Assembly: GCA_030639955.1 (NCBI GenBank)
Contig: DAOWKH010000087.1
Coordinates: 1-5,829, forward strand
Reading direction: 5' to 3'
DNA from: Candidatus Omnitrophota bacterium
GTDB taxonomy: Bacteria; Omnitrophota; 4484-213
Length of the DNA stretch: 5,829 nucleotides
The notes under the pieces were generated by a model that saw only the letters and a program-made list of their open reading frames with translations, did no database searches and was not told where the DNA came from. Position 1 is the first letter of the stretch. Every line of letters starts with the position of its first letter. Made by a program: the position numbers and the translations under genes. Below are positions 5,810-5,829 of this stretch, piece by piece.

Positions 5810-5829
5810 CTGTGGACTGTGGACTGTGG
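5810..5829. repeat. Tandem heptamer array (CTGTGGA) upstream of tonB, cut by the window edge
   Basis: Two full copies of ctgtgga (5810-5816, 5817-5823) and six bases of a third reach the last base of the window. The array begins 18 bases upstream of the tonB start codon and differs by one base per unit from the pheS array at 456-488, in the same orientation. Its true length is unknown. Confidence 0.85.

Overview
All six genes in this window lie on the minus strand, so transcription runs from high to low coordinates. They look chromosomal and bacterial. In transcription order they are a TonB-like protein (5791 to 5192), a polyprenyl-phosphate glycosyl-1-phosphate transferase (5106 to 3673), a VanZ-like membrane protein (3542 to 3099), an exported ComEC-like metallo-beta-lactamase-fold protein (3135 to 2185), an O-antigen ligase/polymerase family protein (2198 to 945), and the alpha subunit of phenylalanyl-tRNA synthetase (960 to beyond position 1, so truncated). 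A TonB-type protein and a membrane glycan-assembly set suggest a diderm. All five visible stop codons are TAA and the sequence is AT-leaning. The combination of tandem heptanucleotide repeats and palindromic elements read through as protein resembles what I remember from uncultivated diderm lineages such as Omnitrophota (OP3). That placement is an inference, not a demonstrated assignment.

A well-formed sigma-70-type promoter (5147-5175, TTGACT-17-TATTTT) sits between tonB and the glycosyl transferase. It probably drives the operon glycosyl transferase - VanZ - MBL protein - O-antigen ligase - pheS. VanZ/MBL, MBL/ligase and ligase/pheS overlap by 37, 14 and 16 bases, which suggests translational coupling. 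The transferase would start a lipid-linked glycan at the inner membrane, and the ligase/polymerase would act on the finished lipid-linked chain on the periplasmic side. VanZ and the exported hydrolase are envelope proteins of unclear role. Having pheS at the end of such an operon is unusual.

The most notable content is repetitive DNA. There are five tandem heptamer (or 14-mer) loci plus one at the window edge, and two nested-palindrome elements. Seven of these eight features lie inside genes or in open frame, without breaking the frame. In pheS, heptamers and a 14-mer duplication add about 20 residues to a loop. In the ligase, a 60-base palindrome supplies 20 codons between membrane segments. 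In the MBL protein, a different palindrome sits between the signal-peptide core and the probable cleavage site. In tonB, two heptamer arrays form the periplasmic linker. The remaining array lies between the transferase and VanZ, where VanZ also lacks a convincing start. This resembles in principle the Rickettsia palindromic elements and the cyanobacterial short tandem heptamer repeats, but here at least two unrelated repeat types have entered four of six consecutive genes.
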